Part shown: positions 20,501 through 33,326 of the stretch, piece after piece
Numbering within the stretch: position 1 is the stretch's first letter
How the letters are laid out: each line of letters opens with the position of its first letter
Assembly: GCA_021234155.1 (NCBI GenBank)
Contig: JAJEKV010000032.1
Span: 2,326,783 to 2,390,782, forward strand
Direction: 5' to 3'
Source: Isoetes taiwanensis
Taxonomy: Eukaryota; Streptophyta; Lycopodiopsida; Isoetales; Isoetaceae
Length of the DNA: 64,000 nt
Program-made: the position numbers and the translations under genes
Notes under the pieces: model-generated
The model's database searches: none
What the model was told of the DNA's origin: nothing
Seen by the model: the letters and a program-made list of their open reading frames with translations, nothing else

Positions 20501-21039
20501 TTCCTCTAATACGCTCCCTAGTGGAGCTGTAAATATATCCAATAGGGCTGCTTCTTGTGATATACTAGCTAGACTATCCGATGTCGACTCTTCCAAGCAT
20601 GAAACTCAGAAAGAGGACAATCACGTTAAAGGTAGTAGTTCAATCCCAAATGAGAATGGCCTTGAAGAGTGGGTTGAACAAGATCAACCAGGAGTGTACA
20701 TAACTTTGACTGCTCTTCCTGGTGGTGGGAAAGATTTGAAACGTGTCAGGTTCAGGTACATAATGTTTTCCTTCATGATCTATGCTGATGCATTGTGTAG
20801 TAACTTAATGTATGAATAATCTTCTTCACCGGCATCATTTGCACACACTTGATTTTGTAACATCTCTTTTCTTATGTCCTCTCAGCCGAAAGAGATTTAG
20901 TGAAAAACAAGCTGAGCTTTGGTGGCTTGAGAATCGACAGAGAGTCTATGAACAATACAATGTTCGGGGACATGAGAGAAAGTCTCCCGGTGCACTCCAT
21001 ACAAGGGAGAAAGAAGAGGAAAGATTGCCTCCCCTGTAG
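17531..21039 (+). CDS. RCC1-repeat/FYVE/BRX protein (PRAF-like), apparently lacking the PH domain
   Basis: Four exons, 17531-19633, 19885-20031, 20307-20755 and 20886-21039, join in phase to give 950 residues. Residues about 87-475 are RCC1 blades ([58 protein letters not shown]). About 480-540 is a FYVE zinc finger ([21 protein letters not shown], then CEPCF). A coiled coil begins near 685 ([17 protein letters not shown]) and runs through exon 2. The C-terminus is a BRX domain ([18 protein letters not shown], then [26 protein letters not shown]). Plant PRAF proteins bind phosphoinositides and may act as guanine-exchange factors at membranes. Family members usually start with a PH domain; here the first ATG directly follows an acceptor and no PH exon is visible upstream. 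It may be a short isoform, or the PH exons may lie farther left. Confidence 0.9.
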
Positions 21040-21734
21040 TTTCATTCCCTCTAATCAAGTCTTTTGATTCTAAAAAATATAATTTCTAGTGCAGAAAGAT
21101 GCTCGAGATTCTATATCGTGACGCTATAGTGGCATGTGTCTTTTCCTTCAGTTTTGAACCCGTGGAAGGGCTTTAAATGGCACTTTGCTTGCCTCATATA
21201 GGCAGGAATGATATTGGTCTGGTGGCTCAGGCTAACCCACTTGATTTTGCTTGGACTTTGTCACCGACGACGAGCTGCAGAAAAAAAATAGAATTCATTG
21301 ACATATGTGAGGCAAGTCTGGTGTTAACTTTTTAACTTCAAGATCCCATTGAAGCACATGGAATTCATACGAGGCTGGCTCTCAAAAAGTGGAGCAACAA
21401 AATTGTATCATATCAGATCCTTTTTCTACTGGCAACTGCAGACAGTGTGGATTGATCCCCTGGATTGTAAATCTCCAACAACAAGCTTATGTATGTTGTG
21501 CTTTTGTGTATGGGCCATGTTTATAATAAATCTGGCAGATTTTCTGCTCTGATTAGTAAATTTTTGTAAAAAAAAGTCTTTCTCCAGCCATATTATATTA
21601 TGGCAGGAGTAAAATTTCTAAACCACAATGGTAACCTTTCTTTTTGTATACTTTTTTCTGATGCTGAATCTTGACTCAACTTCTATAAAATCCACAATCT
21701 AACTCACAGCCATTAAGAATTAAATTTAAGAGAG

Positions 21735-21839
21735 GGATAACACCCTAGAACAGGGTGTTATGCCCTATTATAACAAATGAATGCGGGAGGCCCGAGTTTG
21801 TTATAATAGGGCATAACACCCTCGTTCCAGGGTGTTATC
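21735..21839. repeat. Fold-back hairpin (MITE-like)
   Basis: Arms of about 44 bp (21735-21778 and 21796-21839) pair with few mismatches around a 17-bp loop. Each arm contains its own smaller inverted repeat: AACACCCTAGAACAGGGTGTT on the left, AACACCCTCGTTCCAGGGTG on the right. It is the size of a small MITE or a hairpin small-RNA source. No target duplication was identified. Confidence 0.8.
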
Positions 21840-22599
21840 TGGCTTAACAACTTGGGCCCGAGAGTTTTATGGGGTTTTTTTTAGTGGTTTTATGGTGGTT
21901 TTTATAACAACCTAGGTGTTTATGGCCCATTTGGCATAATAAGCTAGGTGTTTATGCACTTTTTAATGTGTTACTGGTGGGTAACACCATTGCAACCAAC
22001 AGCTGAGATCTGATCTCTGCATTAAAACTTGAGGGCCAGGTTGTTAAGGGCAGTTTCCCATGGAGTTAAAGGTTTGTCGTGATATGAATTGTCCTAGTTT
22101 TCAAATCCGAGTTTAAAGTATAAAACATTTCTCAAAGCCCAAGTTCAAAGTATTGGCGAAGCCATCCCTTTCCTCTTTCGCGCTTCACATTTGTGCTTGT
22201 ATATTTTTGTGCTGCCATCGATTTAACATGTTCAAGTCTAAATTTTGCATTCATATCGACTACCCATGGGCCTTTTAAGTTATGGATAATGCTAGAGTAG
22301 AGAACATTATGTGGGATAAATGGTAGGGCATAATGTTAGATAATTTTTCAGCCGAAGAGATTCCGAAGGGTAAACCTTTGAGGCGGCGCACGAGCGGTGG
22401 GGCCAAGTCTGGCGGCTCCACTAAGATATTTTTTCGGGCGGAATCTGGACGGCCAGAAAATATCAAACGTAACTCCAAGGCGAATTACAAACATAAAAAA
22501 AATTTTGGTGAAGATTTTTTTGGGGTAAATGGCATTAGCTGATGTGGGCATTCTCAGTAGGCTATGGGAGATGCATCTAGATCTGCATTCAGATACAAT

Positions 22600-22725
22600 G
22601 TTTATGGCGAGAACATGCAAGGCTATGGCGAGAAACATGGTCTTCTAGAAACAAGCAAGGCTATGGCGAGCTAGGGTTGTCTTAGTTTTATGCTAGTGAA
22701 CATCAGGCTATGGTGAGAAACAAGG
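22600..22725. repeat. Degenerate tandem GGCTATGGCGAGAAACA motif
   Basis: Four imperfect copies of GCTATGGCGAGAAACA or close variants occur at about 22602, 22621, 22659 and 22707. Related fragments (GTGGCTATGG) recur near 24071 and 24100. Possibly decayed satellite. Confidence 0.55.
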
Positions 22726-23841
22726 TTGTGTATAAGGGAACCTACACCACTTGAAAGTTCCTGACAGGCCGCCAGTTTCCTTCCAAGAACCTTCTCCTGG
22801 TGTAGGTTTCCACACATGGCCTTCATCACGTCCCGATTATCTCAAATCCCTGCAAATCCATCGTTGTACTTGAAAATCTGTTGAAGCCCTTGCAAATCTG
22901 TGTTTTTCTTATGAAAAATGTAACTGGAAACCGTTTCCTGTAAAGAAATTTTAACCACCTTGAAATAATAGGGTAAATCATCTTGATTTTAAAATCCGAA
23001 ATTTCAAATGATTTTGAGTTCGACAAACTTACACAATTAAGACTCCAAACAATAATGACAACTCAGAACATTCAATTTTATTGCAAATCATCTTCATTCC
23101 AAATCAATATTTTCATTACAGATAACAAGTGTTGTGCGGAGTAGTGATAGAGGAAATACTATGAAATCTCTAAACTCTGATACAAGATCGAGAAAGGGAG
23201 AAATCTGCAACTGATACAAAAAAAATTCAAATCTGCATCTCTTATACAAAATCGACAGTTCCAAACTAAGTTTTGACACAAATGAGCCGTTTCATAGCCG
23301 GATTTGTCCTTTTTGAAAGAAAACTAGTTGCAAAGTCGCCATAGCCACAAAAAGTAGGAAGCACCGAGATCTGCAACCACCAAGATCTGCAACCAACAAA
23401 ACGTCAAGCAAAAAAATAACAACAAAATATAAAAAACAAAGAATAAAGAATGCTTTATCTTAAATACCTTGCATGCAATTGCAGCACCGAGAACTCGAAA
23501 GAAATTGATCAAATTAGCAGAAAACTCATAGAAAACCTCAATAAACTCGGAAGGAAGCTCCACAGACTCTGAAAAAGCTCCAGATCTTCTCGAACATCAA
23601 GAAACTCCAAAAAATAGCACGAAAGCTCCAAAAACTTTGGCGATCAAGGCGCTCAACAAGCGCCAGCAAAAGCACACCCTACTCTTTTAGAAAATGGAAG
23701 CAAATCTTTGCCAACTCTGGCAACATGCCGGATCACAGACACCATAGCCAAAAGGAAGAGAGATTGTCACGAAAACTTTTTTATAAGGCGGCCACGTCAG
23801 CAAAATTTCAAGCTGGTTAAAATTTTGTCAGCGGATTTCGA

Positions 23842-23955
23842 TGAGCAGAAAATTTCGCCTGAAATTTTCAGCTGACGTGGTGGGGCCACTCGCGGCTGAT
23901 GCCGCTCGTGGCCCGCCACGTCAGCCTGAAAATTTCAAAGCGAAATTTTCAGTTC
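23842..23955. repeat. Long fold-back, about 55-bp arms
   Basis: The arms 23842-23896 and 23901-23955 are imperfect inverted copies around the 4-base loop TGAT. The core GCCACTCGCGGC pairs with GCCGCTCGTGGC, and both arms carry CTGACGTGG/CCACGTCAG and AAATTTTC/GAAAATTT. The inner parts of the arms are GC-rich, unlike the surrounding DNA. Likely a fold-back transposon or MITE. Confidence 0.8.
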
Positions 23956-25289
23956 ACCTAAATCACGCCTTCCTAAATCTGTATTTTCTTGTGAAAAATG
24001 CAACTGGAAAGGTTTCTTGTGGCTACATCTCTATTTTTTTTGTAAAAAATACAACTGAAAAGAGATTCATGTGGCTATGGCATCTAGAAAACTCGAAGAT
24101 CTGTGGCTATGGTATCTAAGGGACTCCTTAATGCAGATCCGTTTCCAGCTATCAAACACTATTTGAGAAATTCCTGCTATATCTGCTCCTATATTGCACT
24201 ATAGAACAGAGGAAATACTCTGTTGTGCCATCTTTTTTTAATCGCACAAGAACACTATGTTGGCGATCCTCACCTGTTGGCGATTCTTCCGAGGACACAA
24301 GAAACAATGCAATGGGGTGAGCCTACCATCATTGCCCCAAATCGCATTATAGAACAGAGAAAATACTCTGTTGGGAGATACCCAAATTGCAGAACGGAGA
24401 AAATATTTTGTTGGTGGTGCCACCAGATCGCCACCAGAGAGGATAACCCAGAAAGTACCTAAGGACCCAGATAATATTAAGTAATTGAGGAGTGATGAAG
24501 GTTAGATGGGAACAGGCTCTAGCTATGGTGAGCTTTCTATTGCAGGCTTGGTAAGCAAAAAATTCCAAGGGTAGCACTCTAGCGACAGAATATTCTTTGT
24601 AAAAATAATAAAGTAGTGAGAGCTCTTCCTGATCGAAGTTTTCGTTTTGCTTTTGCACCACTAAAACGCCAAAAGATTAGCTGGGTTTTATCCTGACCTG
24701 CTACATATTCTAAACGAGGTGTGTCCTAGACTACCTCGGTCGTTGGATCCATCAATCCTCTAGCCCAGATCGTATGTTGGGCCTCTGGGTGCCTCTCGTT
24801 TCAATATAGTCATTTATGATTGGGGGGCCTATGATTTTGAAATATGAAATATGGGTTTGCCTAAGGTTGGGGGGAATTGAACCTCTATACGAGTTCGCAT
24901 AAGGTTTTAAAATGTGAATTACTGGGACTCGAACCTCTACGAAAATAATCCAATGCCTTAATAAGAATATTTGGCCAATACAACTAGCAAGCTAACTGAT
25001 TATTTTTTCAACTGAATCTTTATTTTTTTTTTATAGCAACCTATTCAATTGCTTTTGGGCTATGGACTATGATTTCAAGAATGGTCATTTATACATCCAT
25101 GTCAATATCGTGCTACATATTCTTAAAAGATATTTTGATTTGTAGAAATGCTTTCTTGCCCTATAAGAATTTTCGTTTTCCTTTGTATAGCAGAGCTTTT
25201 GCTGTTTTGGCTTAATCACAACCATAGTTTACTAGCTATAGGGACCCCAGAAATTTGTATTAAGCAAGGAAGTAAGTAAGTAAGCAAGT

Positions 25290-27164
25290 ACCCTTAATGC
25301 AATTTGCGGACGATTCCTTCATGTTCATAAGATTTGATGATGATAGTATCAGCAAGTTTATTGGTTGTATCAGGCTATTTTCCATCGCAACAGGGGTTGA
25401 GCTCAATCTAAGTAAGTGTGCTCTCATTTGGCCTTTTACCGAGAGCATAGACTCGAGGCTGCATGCCTTTAACATAAAGATTCTGGATAAGGAAACTGGA
25501 TTCAAGCTGCTAGGCCTCCCTCTGAGTCCTAATCTAAATCTGAAAGGGCTATGGAACCCGATCCTTGATAAACTAAAGAAAAAAATAAGCATGTGGACTG
25601 CAAAAAGTCTCTCGGAGGCCGGCAGAGCCTCTATATGTAATGCAGTCCTTGGGGCCTCACATATTTACATGTCCTCGGTGCTAGTAGGCCCTAAATATGT
25701 GTATGAACAGATGAATGTTATTATCAGGAGGTTCTTATGGGGAGGAGCCTCTAAACGGCATGGCATGAAGTCTGCGAGAGAAATAGAATAGATGGAGGCC
25801 TTGGACTTAAAGATTTCAGAACTCAGCGCTTGAGGTTTTATTTTGGGAAACAGGTATGGAGAGCATTACAAGGGGATGATTCCCCAGCTATGCACTTTAT
25901 AAGGCACAACCTAGGAAGGTGCCATATACAAGGGAAACCAGCAGTGCCTATGATGCTTCCAAATGCAGCTTTTACACAATTCCAACTTGGCACCAATTTA
26001 TCCCCTATGATGAGGAACATTCTGGATGCATGGCAGCAAATGGCCAAGTTCTTTATTGAAGAGGATCTTCCATGGTGGCTGCTACCCAATCTTACGGTGC
26101 AAGCAATTGAGTAAGAATGAGAATCTTCCGTTAGCATTAGTACACCCTCATTATTTATGCTAGATGGAGAGCACAAGGGATCTGCTATCTCAAAGATATT
26201 TGGTCTCTGAGAGTTGCAAAGGTGGAAGGCATGGTCCACTCTAAAACAATGGTTGGAAACAAAGAACAAGGGGCAGAGGGAACTCTATGGATTCCTCCCA
26301 AAAAAAAAATAGATGTGGTATCCGGGATTGAGGGGAAGAATGGTAATTGGTGATTAAGGATGAGAGGTCACGAGCACAAAGGAGTACAACGTGAAACCGC
26401 TTCTCTGATTTGCTCTTGTTAAAAGAACCTCTCAAAACTTGCAACAACATGGGGCTGAGTCAGGAGATCATTTTGCCTTACCTGGTAGAAAGTTGGAATC
26501 TCTGGTGCAGCAGAAAAATACAGCACTTCCTATGGCTTGCATGGCAGGGAGATGTGACTACAATGAGTCGCCTTAAGCAGAGGAAGACGATAGTGGACAC
26601 AAACTGCCCCATGGGCTGTGCAATGGATGAGGATCTGGACCATATGTTTTTCTGTCCGACAATCAGACCGTTTTGGTATTGGGTCATGCCAATACTAGGC
26701 ATTACAGCTCAGGACTTGCATTGGCCAAAACTAGCTCAGGTGAGAATATCTAAACTGAAGAAGTCCATGGCAGCAATAGCACTGTGGTGCATTTGGCGCC
26801 ATCGATGTGACGTGGCCTTAGGGAACAAAGTGAGGGATTACAGAGGGATCATGGCTAGCTTTAATTTTGAAGTAGCCTTAATGGCCATAGCTCATAGACG
26901 AAAACTGGGAGACAACTACGACAAAGAATTTGATACTATAGGAAGGATGAAGGGGTTCTACGAGTACTTCGTTTGTGCCTGGACCTTGAAAGGGTCAGGA
27001 GATGATTAGTTGTTACCTTGCACTCTATTTGTCCTAGCATTGGAGGACAGTGGCTGCCCTTTCACGATATATCAGCCTTATAGGAGGCACATCTACTTTT
27101 ATGTATATTTAACTACTTATCAATAAAATATAAAAATCTTGCAATCAAAAAAAAAAAAAAAAAA
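25290..27164 (+). mobile_element. 5'-truncated LINE with reverse transcriptase remnant
   Basis: The first frame starts inside reverse transcriptase at the catalytic box (QFADDSFMF) and continues through LNLSKCALIW, KLLGLPLSPN and LSEAGRASICNAVL, conserved in plant LINEs. After frame breaks near 25790 and 26110, the frame 26410-27009 carries the zinc region (KIQHFLWLAWQGDVTTMSRL, then CPMGCAMDEDLDHMFFC). AATAAA (27122) and poly(A) (27147-27164) close the element. The 5' two thirds are absent. It cannot move on its own. Confidence 0.9.
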
Positions 27165-28516
27165 GTATTAAACTGATTTATGGCGAGTTGGGGAAGAATA
27201 ACAAGGAATAGAAAGAAAGCTTCTTCCATGAGAAAGAAAAGTATGCTATGGCAGAGAAATAGAAGCTTGGAGCCTTGGTTCTGCTTCTTCACAGCTATGG
27301 CATCAGGCTACGGAGGCCCTGAAGCTCTTTTTCCTTTCCCAGAAAAAACAAAATCAGCATAGCGGCAGCGCCAAACACAGGTGGAGGAAGAAATACACCA
27401 TATAAAATTGACGACATTTTGCAATAACTTGCCCCTGGAGTGTATTACGTAATGTGTGTTGAGCGACAATTTTCAGCTCTTTTCCTTGGTGATGGTCTTG
27501 CATAAACGTGCTTGCACATGCTTGTTTTGCAAGGACGCAAATTCTACAATTATTGGTGTTCTAAGTATATGTGGCATATCATTTGGGACTGGAATTATGG
27601 ATTAAAATAATAGCTAAGGTTAGCCAAATTGCTATTTTGTAGCACTTTTTCAATTGGCTAAAGTATATGCGAGAAATGCCCCAAAGAAAAATAGTTTTAG
27701 CCCATTTTTTTGCTACCCACGTGAGCTTTTGGTTTGAATAGCCAAACCTCATCCTCGAGTTAACTCCTCTAGGACCTTGATTAGATAAATCTAAGAAGAG
27801 ATGGACTTAGTAAAATGATAAATTAGCCTAGAAGCTGACATCACGATTTGTGCCAAGTAGGGTAATAAATCACATAATGTCCGATTAAGATGTGCACTCA
27901 AGTATAATAGTTGAACTCTCTAATACTTTTTCTTATTGAGGAATTTATACCAATGACTATAATTTCATGATTTATGCTACAGTATGTTGATTGGTATTTA
28001 TTTTTTCCATGTTGAGTTACATTGTAATAACTATAAATTTAGTGTCTTTTTCCATGGGTTGGATGTTCTTGAAAGTAGCATAGTTACGGCTAATATTTGC
28101 ATGTCCATTCTGTGAAAGTTTAGCCAAGCAATCAAAATTTTTGGAGGAAAAGAATATACTGTTTAGCCAAAAGCAAAAAATCGCAATTAAGAAAAATCAT
28201 CTAGTTTAGCCAAGTGTTAGAAACTTCTACTTCCAGTTTGGAGGTAGTTTATCCAACCCCATTTTGGCTACACCAAAATATGGGAGTAGCAATTTATTCC
28301 ATGGACTCAGATTGGGTCTTGCTATGCTAAACAAAAGCTTTGTTATTTGGAGACCATGTAGGTCCTCGACAATGTTAGATCCCAGCCATTGGATCTACAA
28401 CATTCATTTGGCATAATGTGTTGGTCATAGACTGATAAAGATGCAATAACTTATTTACCAAGATAAACGGGCACTGAAGTGCCTACTTATCATGGTAAAA
28501 TGCATTAGGCTCAAGA
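27165..28516. other. No gene seen
   Basis: AT-rich intergenic DNA without long frames or recognisable motifs. Confidence 0.5.
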
Positions 28517-28630
28517 GCAAAGCCAAATGCAGTAGAATAACGGTTATGCTGGAATGGAGCTTATCATCCCCTTGCAAAGCCAAATGCAGTAGAATAAGGG
28601 TTATGCTGGAATGGAGCTTATCATCCCCTT
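28517..28630. repeat. Recent 57-bp tandem duplication
   Basis: The unit starting GCAAAGCCAAATGCAGTAGA occurs twice, offset by exactly 57 bp (28517 and 28574), with one difference (ACGG versus AGGG). The near identity suggests a young slippage or unequal-exchange event. Confidence 0.85.
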
Positions 28631-29243
28631 CCTGCCTTCCAAAAACTGCGTCCAAGTCCGGTGCCATAAGAAGACCCGTTAGGTCAAACATGCCGACACA
28701 ATCTCAGCTCTTGCTTCTTGCATTCATTTTTACTCTGCCTCGTGAGATAAATCCCTCAAGCTCTAGCAGATTTTCGACCTTCAATATGTTCAAACAACAC
28801 CATATATTCCATGGCAGTTTAAAAACTGTTTGCAGGCTCGGAAATCAAAGTTTGGAAGAGACCGAGATCTTTTTCACTACAAACAAACTACAGACGATAA
28901 AATTGCCTCGACCCCTGCCAAATAAAGGGGTCAAACTCATGTGCTCATCCCTTCTGGAGTCACTACATTTATTTTGCAAGAGTCACTCAAAGAGTTTGTT
29001 GATCGACTTTTCCTCTGAATAAGCAAACTAAAGGACAAGCCATCTAGGTCCTACTCTAGTTCATTCAGGAATTGCATTTTGAGTTTTAATGATCAAGAAG
29101 TTCATGGACCATGCACCCTGGTTCTCGAGGGGGTTTAACCCATTCATCACAAGGAAAATCAGGTCAACAAACTCTCAACTAAAAGTGGAACTCATTCAAT
29201 CATAAGAGACCTAAATGTGATAAAAGGGCCTAATATCCCAAAA
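28631..29243. other. No gene seen
   Basis: A plus-strand frame runs to 29022 from the duplication but shows no motif. I do not call it a gene. Confidence 0.4.
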
Positions 29244-29612
29244 CTAGCTAATACCAGGTCCCAGTAACATGGGAAATGTTACAAAATCTTGATCCTCCCA
29301 AGAGATCTTTCCAACTGCCTCGATCTCATTACTACCCCAGATAAAGTTGTGAACAATAGCAACAATCTTCTTGAACTTTATACCAGGCAAGGATGAAACT
29401 AAATAAATGTGCGTGTTATAAACCATATACTTTGCTATATGTATCCATCCTGCTTTAGGCAACTTACTACCTCGCCACCATATCAAGTGCATTTGTAGGC
29501 CCAATATGATTTGATCGCAAACTTGAGAGATGGAAATATTAGTCTTAAATGGAATGTTCAATAGTCGATTAATTGAGTCAGAAGGTATAACCTTCCAGGT
29601 ATGGGCATTCAA
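29244..29612 (-). mobile_element. LINE reverse transcriptase fragment
   Basis: The frame reads LPKAGWIHIAKYMVYNTHIY and KKIVAIVHNFIWGSNE, the conserved segment of plant LINE proteins after the polymerase core (compare LSxAGRI..I and FLWGG at 25.6 kb). It is opposite in strand to the 25-27 kb LINE and lacks the polymerase box and tail. Confidence 0.7.
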
Positions 29613-30387
29613 TTAAGTTGGAGGCACATAATCATGTGCCTAAATAGCACTTAATGTTTGCCATTTTATCAAGCATAAAAAAAAAGGAGATCCAAAATTT
29701 GCTTTGCTATATTTAAATTTTCCTCTTGCATCAAGAGGAAGAAGGGTGTCATTTAGAAATTGAGTGCAAATAGCTTGAGCTTTTGTAGCCAACTTAAGTC
29801 CTTTTAAAGCTCTTTAAAAACTTTTGATCTCAGTTGGTTTCAGAAATGGAAAATTGTAAATAATATATGAAAATCAACGTATGAATACAATTGACTTATG
29901 ATGGAATTGTGTGTTGTCGACTATAACTGCTAGCAACAATGGGCACCTGATCTACGTCCACTGCCATTGTCTTTAGCACCATCATATGCACCTATTGTTC
30001 CTTTTACTTCTCAAGGTGATTAGAAAATTGCCCGCCTTTAGTGGACAGTCCATTGTTTAGGGTTTCGGTTCGGGATAGCCTGCAAGACAGCCCTCTGTGA
30101 GGATCCTTGGATCAAACAGACAAATCCTAGCAGAGTGTCACGCGGGATTTTTGCAAAAGATTAGAACAAGAAAAGAAAACAAAACATAACACAAAGAGAC
30201 TATATGCCAAGATAGGGCTCCTTGAACATCAATAAGAGTACATGAACTCTTGTCAAGTGAGAGGAATGAAATGAGACAACACTAAATCTCATCTAAAAAC
30301 TCGAGATCTATCTCTACTGGTATATATAGTACAATGGCCTTGGGTCCAGAATAGATAGATGGCAGATCTCAGTCACCAACTCCTGGA
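29613..30387. other. No gene seen
   Basis: No frame with motifs. A TATA-like TGGTATATATAG lies at 30319-30330 on the plus strand. Confidence 0.4.
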
Positions 30388-32611
30388 TCATATGCATGAT
30401 TTAAGAGAATTTTGCAGTGCCTTCATTAGTGCCTGGAATCCCGCTAAGTTAAGGCCGAATTCCCTGGAGGCTGTCATTTGTCTGGCTCTCTTCTTTGACG
30501 GGGGCATGGACTTCTGCGTGGTCTTCGGTGGGGGCATGGGTTTGCTACCTGACGCTTGACATGGTCCCTTGGCTCTGCCCTGCGTGGAATTCAGGAATAG
30601 TCCTGCACTCCTCCCCATCAAAGAACACTCGGAGGAGAGAAAAGCAGGCACAGATTCAGAAGGGGGAAAACCAGGAACTTTATCAAAATCATCCTGCCGG
30701 CTGTGAGGACGTCCCTCAAAGTGATATTTCTGGATGAGGTCTTGCCGATCTTTCAGTGCATCTAAAGTGTGTACCCCAATAGACGGTGACTCGTCAATCA
30801 GAAACCCAGACTGCGCCATATCTTCAAAAGCACGATGGGCTTCCGCAGGGGCATACTGGCATTCGATGACTAGGCATGTCTGGAGATTAAAAACACCAAC
30901 ACTGGTATTTGGATTACAATAATATGTAGGTCGTCGTCGCGCAATTGAACATTGAAGAAGGCACTTCAAAGCTGTACAGAAACCTGCTTGACGGTGAATT
31001 GACGGGTCAGGAGACGTAACAACACGCTCCACGAATTGTGTGAGTCTGCAGATAGCCTGAGTGGGGTTCTGCCAACCACGTTCATTCAGAATGTAGATCC
31101 AATTCCGAGTTTGATCCAAAGTTTCTCCTTCCTGTCATACATTGCGGCGCACAAAGCGTGGATCCCACCTAAGATCTATAGAGATATGAGCCGGGGTCCA
31201 ATCAGCGTGACCAGCCAGAGCCTTGGTCCAAAAAGAAGAGTGCCAATCCGAAGTGAGGAATTGACGGTGTGGAGGTTCTCCCAATGACGCATACTCTATT
31301 ATGCTGAGGAGGAGGCTGCATCATCGGTTGCTAAGTTTGATCACGGAACTCTTGAAGAAGGTCAGCATCCAGAGTTGGACACCAACGTTCCAAGTCAGAA
31401 CACGAAAAAAGAGTGTTAACAGGGGGAGGAACCCATTCAACTGGAATGGTCTCACTATCAAGATAAGCATGGAGGCTGTTAAAACCACCGAGATGCTGTA
31501 AATATATCTGGGCAAATTGAATCCCCATCGCCTCATGCAAATTCTTACGTAGTTGCTGCAACGTTTCTGCAATCCAAAGGGGCAAATGGTGAGCAAGCTC
31601 AGGCATATATTCCATTTTATGGGCATTGACCCATGACTGATCATGAAGATATTTGTTCTCAGGCTATAACACCCATTGAATATCTGGGTCACCTTGAAAG
31701 GCACGGCGTGGACCGTCGTCAAATTTTTCTTGTGTGTCAGCCAAATGGAAGTCATGCATAACATACGCCATGGGTTGAACCAGATGAAAAATAAAGAATT
31801 CGGGATCTTCACGAGGAATGAGCTGGCATGTCAGAAGAGCACAAAGAAGGCCTTTGTCTTCAATTAAGAGATTAGGCCAGATGGTGAGAAGATCCTTACT
31901 GGTGAGAGAACCATGAAGGGTTCCATTAGCAGAGAACCACTTGAGCATAAAGAGATGTCTTCTAGAGAGCACATAATCCAGATAGCTCGTGGGTTTTGAA
32001 AAATCACCTGGAACGTGGACAGCCAAGGAGATGTAAGTCTCATGCTGATTGTGAGCTTCATCAGCTGACTGAATGGCCTGCTGCACCTAGTGTTCCATAT
32101 CATGAATCTTATTGTCTTTCTTAGTGAGAAGACAAAGTTGGTCCTTGATCTTCATGTGAGAATGAGTAGCGTGAGAAGATGAAGGGCCTTGGGCGGCCGT
32201 CTGCAGCTGAAGACTAGCGATCTCAGCATCAACAACCAGCTTCTGTTTCTTAGCCTCCATGAGCTGGTTCTGCAAATTTGTGGCCTGTGCTTGTACTGAG
32301 GCAAGATGGCCTTCTAAAGCAGAAATGTGAATTTTTCCTTACGTGGTGGCATGTTGTTGACGGGTGTATTCATTTTGCAATCCCCTGTAAAGAGCCTGAG
32401 TGTCTACAAGAAGCTTGTCTTTGTCCTTGATCTGAACCAGAAGCTCCTGGAGAGTGACTTGAAGTTGAGCTTGCTGGTCTTCGAGGACAGCGCGTGTCTC
32501 TTGCTCACTCTTGAGAGCCTCACGAGTTTCGAGCAAAGCTCCACGCTTACTCTGAAGGCTTTCTTCCAGAGTCTGAATTTGAATGTTGGCAACCTGAAGC
32601 TCACGGTGCAA
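30388..32611 (-). pseudogene. Decayed unrecognised gene with N-terminal coiled coil
   Basis: One minus-strand frame runs from 32611 to about 31331, broken only by four stop codons, then shifts one frame and continues to 30388 with one more. The first 90 residues are a heptad-rich coiled coil (QIQTLEESLQSKRGALLE, EQETRAVLEDQQAQLQ). The middle has YLDYVLSRRHLFMLKWFSA and DPEFFIFHLVQPMAYV. The later part has HADWTPAHISIDLRWDPRFV and LNERGWQNPTQAICRLTQFV. The end is basic and proline-rich (KPMPPPKTTQKSMPPSKK). I do not recognise the family; a gag-like or host structural protein are both possible. All five stops are one C-to-T change from Gln or Arg codons, which fits deamination of methylated DNA in a silenced gene. 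Confidence 0.55.
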
Positions 32612-32639
32612 GGCATCCGTGGATATGAAATATTAGGCT

Positions 32640-33292
32640 AAGCATTTTTTTTTTTTTAATGCGTGTGTTTAGAACTCTGTTGTAAATAGATATAACGATA
32701 AATACAAATCTAATGGGAATGCGTACAACCCCTTATAGCCACATGAACAATTAAAAAGGGTTATTCCAATGTAAGGGTGTCTGTCGGCATAGCCAACAAC
32801 GAACGTTTCCCCACTCTTGATGTATAATCACATGGATTGCCCATCGAACGTAGGCTTGTGTGTTTTTATTGGTACTGATATGCCAAATACCAGATACTAT
32901 CCAAGACTGATTTGGATCGTTCGAATACTGCCATGTTCGAGTTGCTTAGAATTCCATGCCTTTTTTGATAATGCCTAATGCCTACATTATTTGGTGCTCA
33001 GTAGCGAGCAAGGACCCTGTTACTTCTTTCGCTCCCCATTGTTTCTAAATGTTCTATTCTGGCCTTCTAAGATTATTTGAATCTTTCGGGAGCCCACTTT
33101 CCTTGCATCCTTCTTGTATAATCTGGTTATCAAGTTGGAGGATTTATGCGCTTAATGTATATCAGCTTTTGAGCAGATAATAAGTTTCTACACATAGAGG
33201 ATGAAGATGTCGAGACTACTCCTGTAGTAGTCCTCTTTGTTTTTGAAACATTGTACTTATTTTGATATAATAAAAAAAAAATCCCTTACCTT

Positions 33293-33323
<31 letters not shown>
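32640..33323 (+). mobile_element. Possible retroposon 3' end with poly(A)
   Basis: The segment ends in an AATAAA-like signal (ATAATAAA, 33268-33275), a short A-run and a 29-base A-run (33295-33323). There is no coding frame. The T-run at 32647-32658 may mark the other side. It looks like the 3' UTR of a LINE or another polyadenylated retrocopy. No target duplication was established. Confidence 0.35.

Positions 33324-33326
<3 letters not shown>

Larger units (their letters stand above)
21040..25289. other. Intergenic, repeat-rich; no gene seen
   Basis: The first 500 bp is likely 3' UTR of the upstream gene. Two fold-back repeats and a short tandem motif (separate entries) lie in the rest. Frames on both strands are short and without motifs. 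Confidence 0.5.

Noticed and set aside
33295-33323. Functional poly(A) signal of a host gene
   Set aside because: The 29-base genomic A-run indicates reverse-transcribed insertion rather than a normal gene end.
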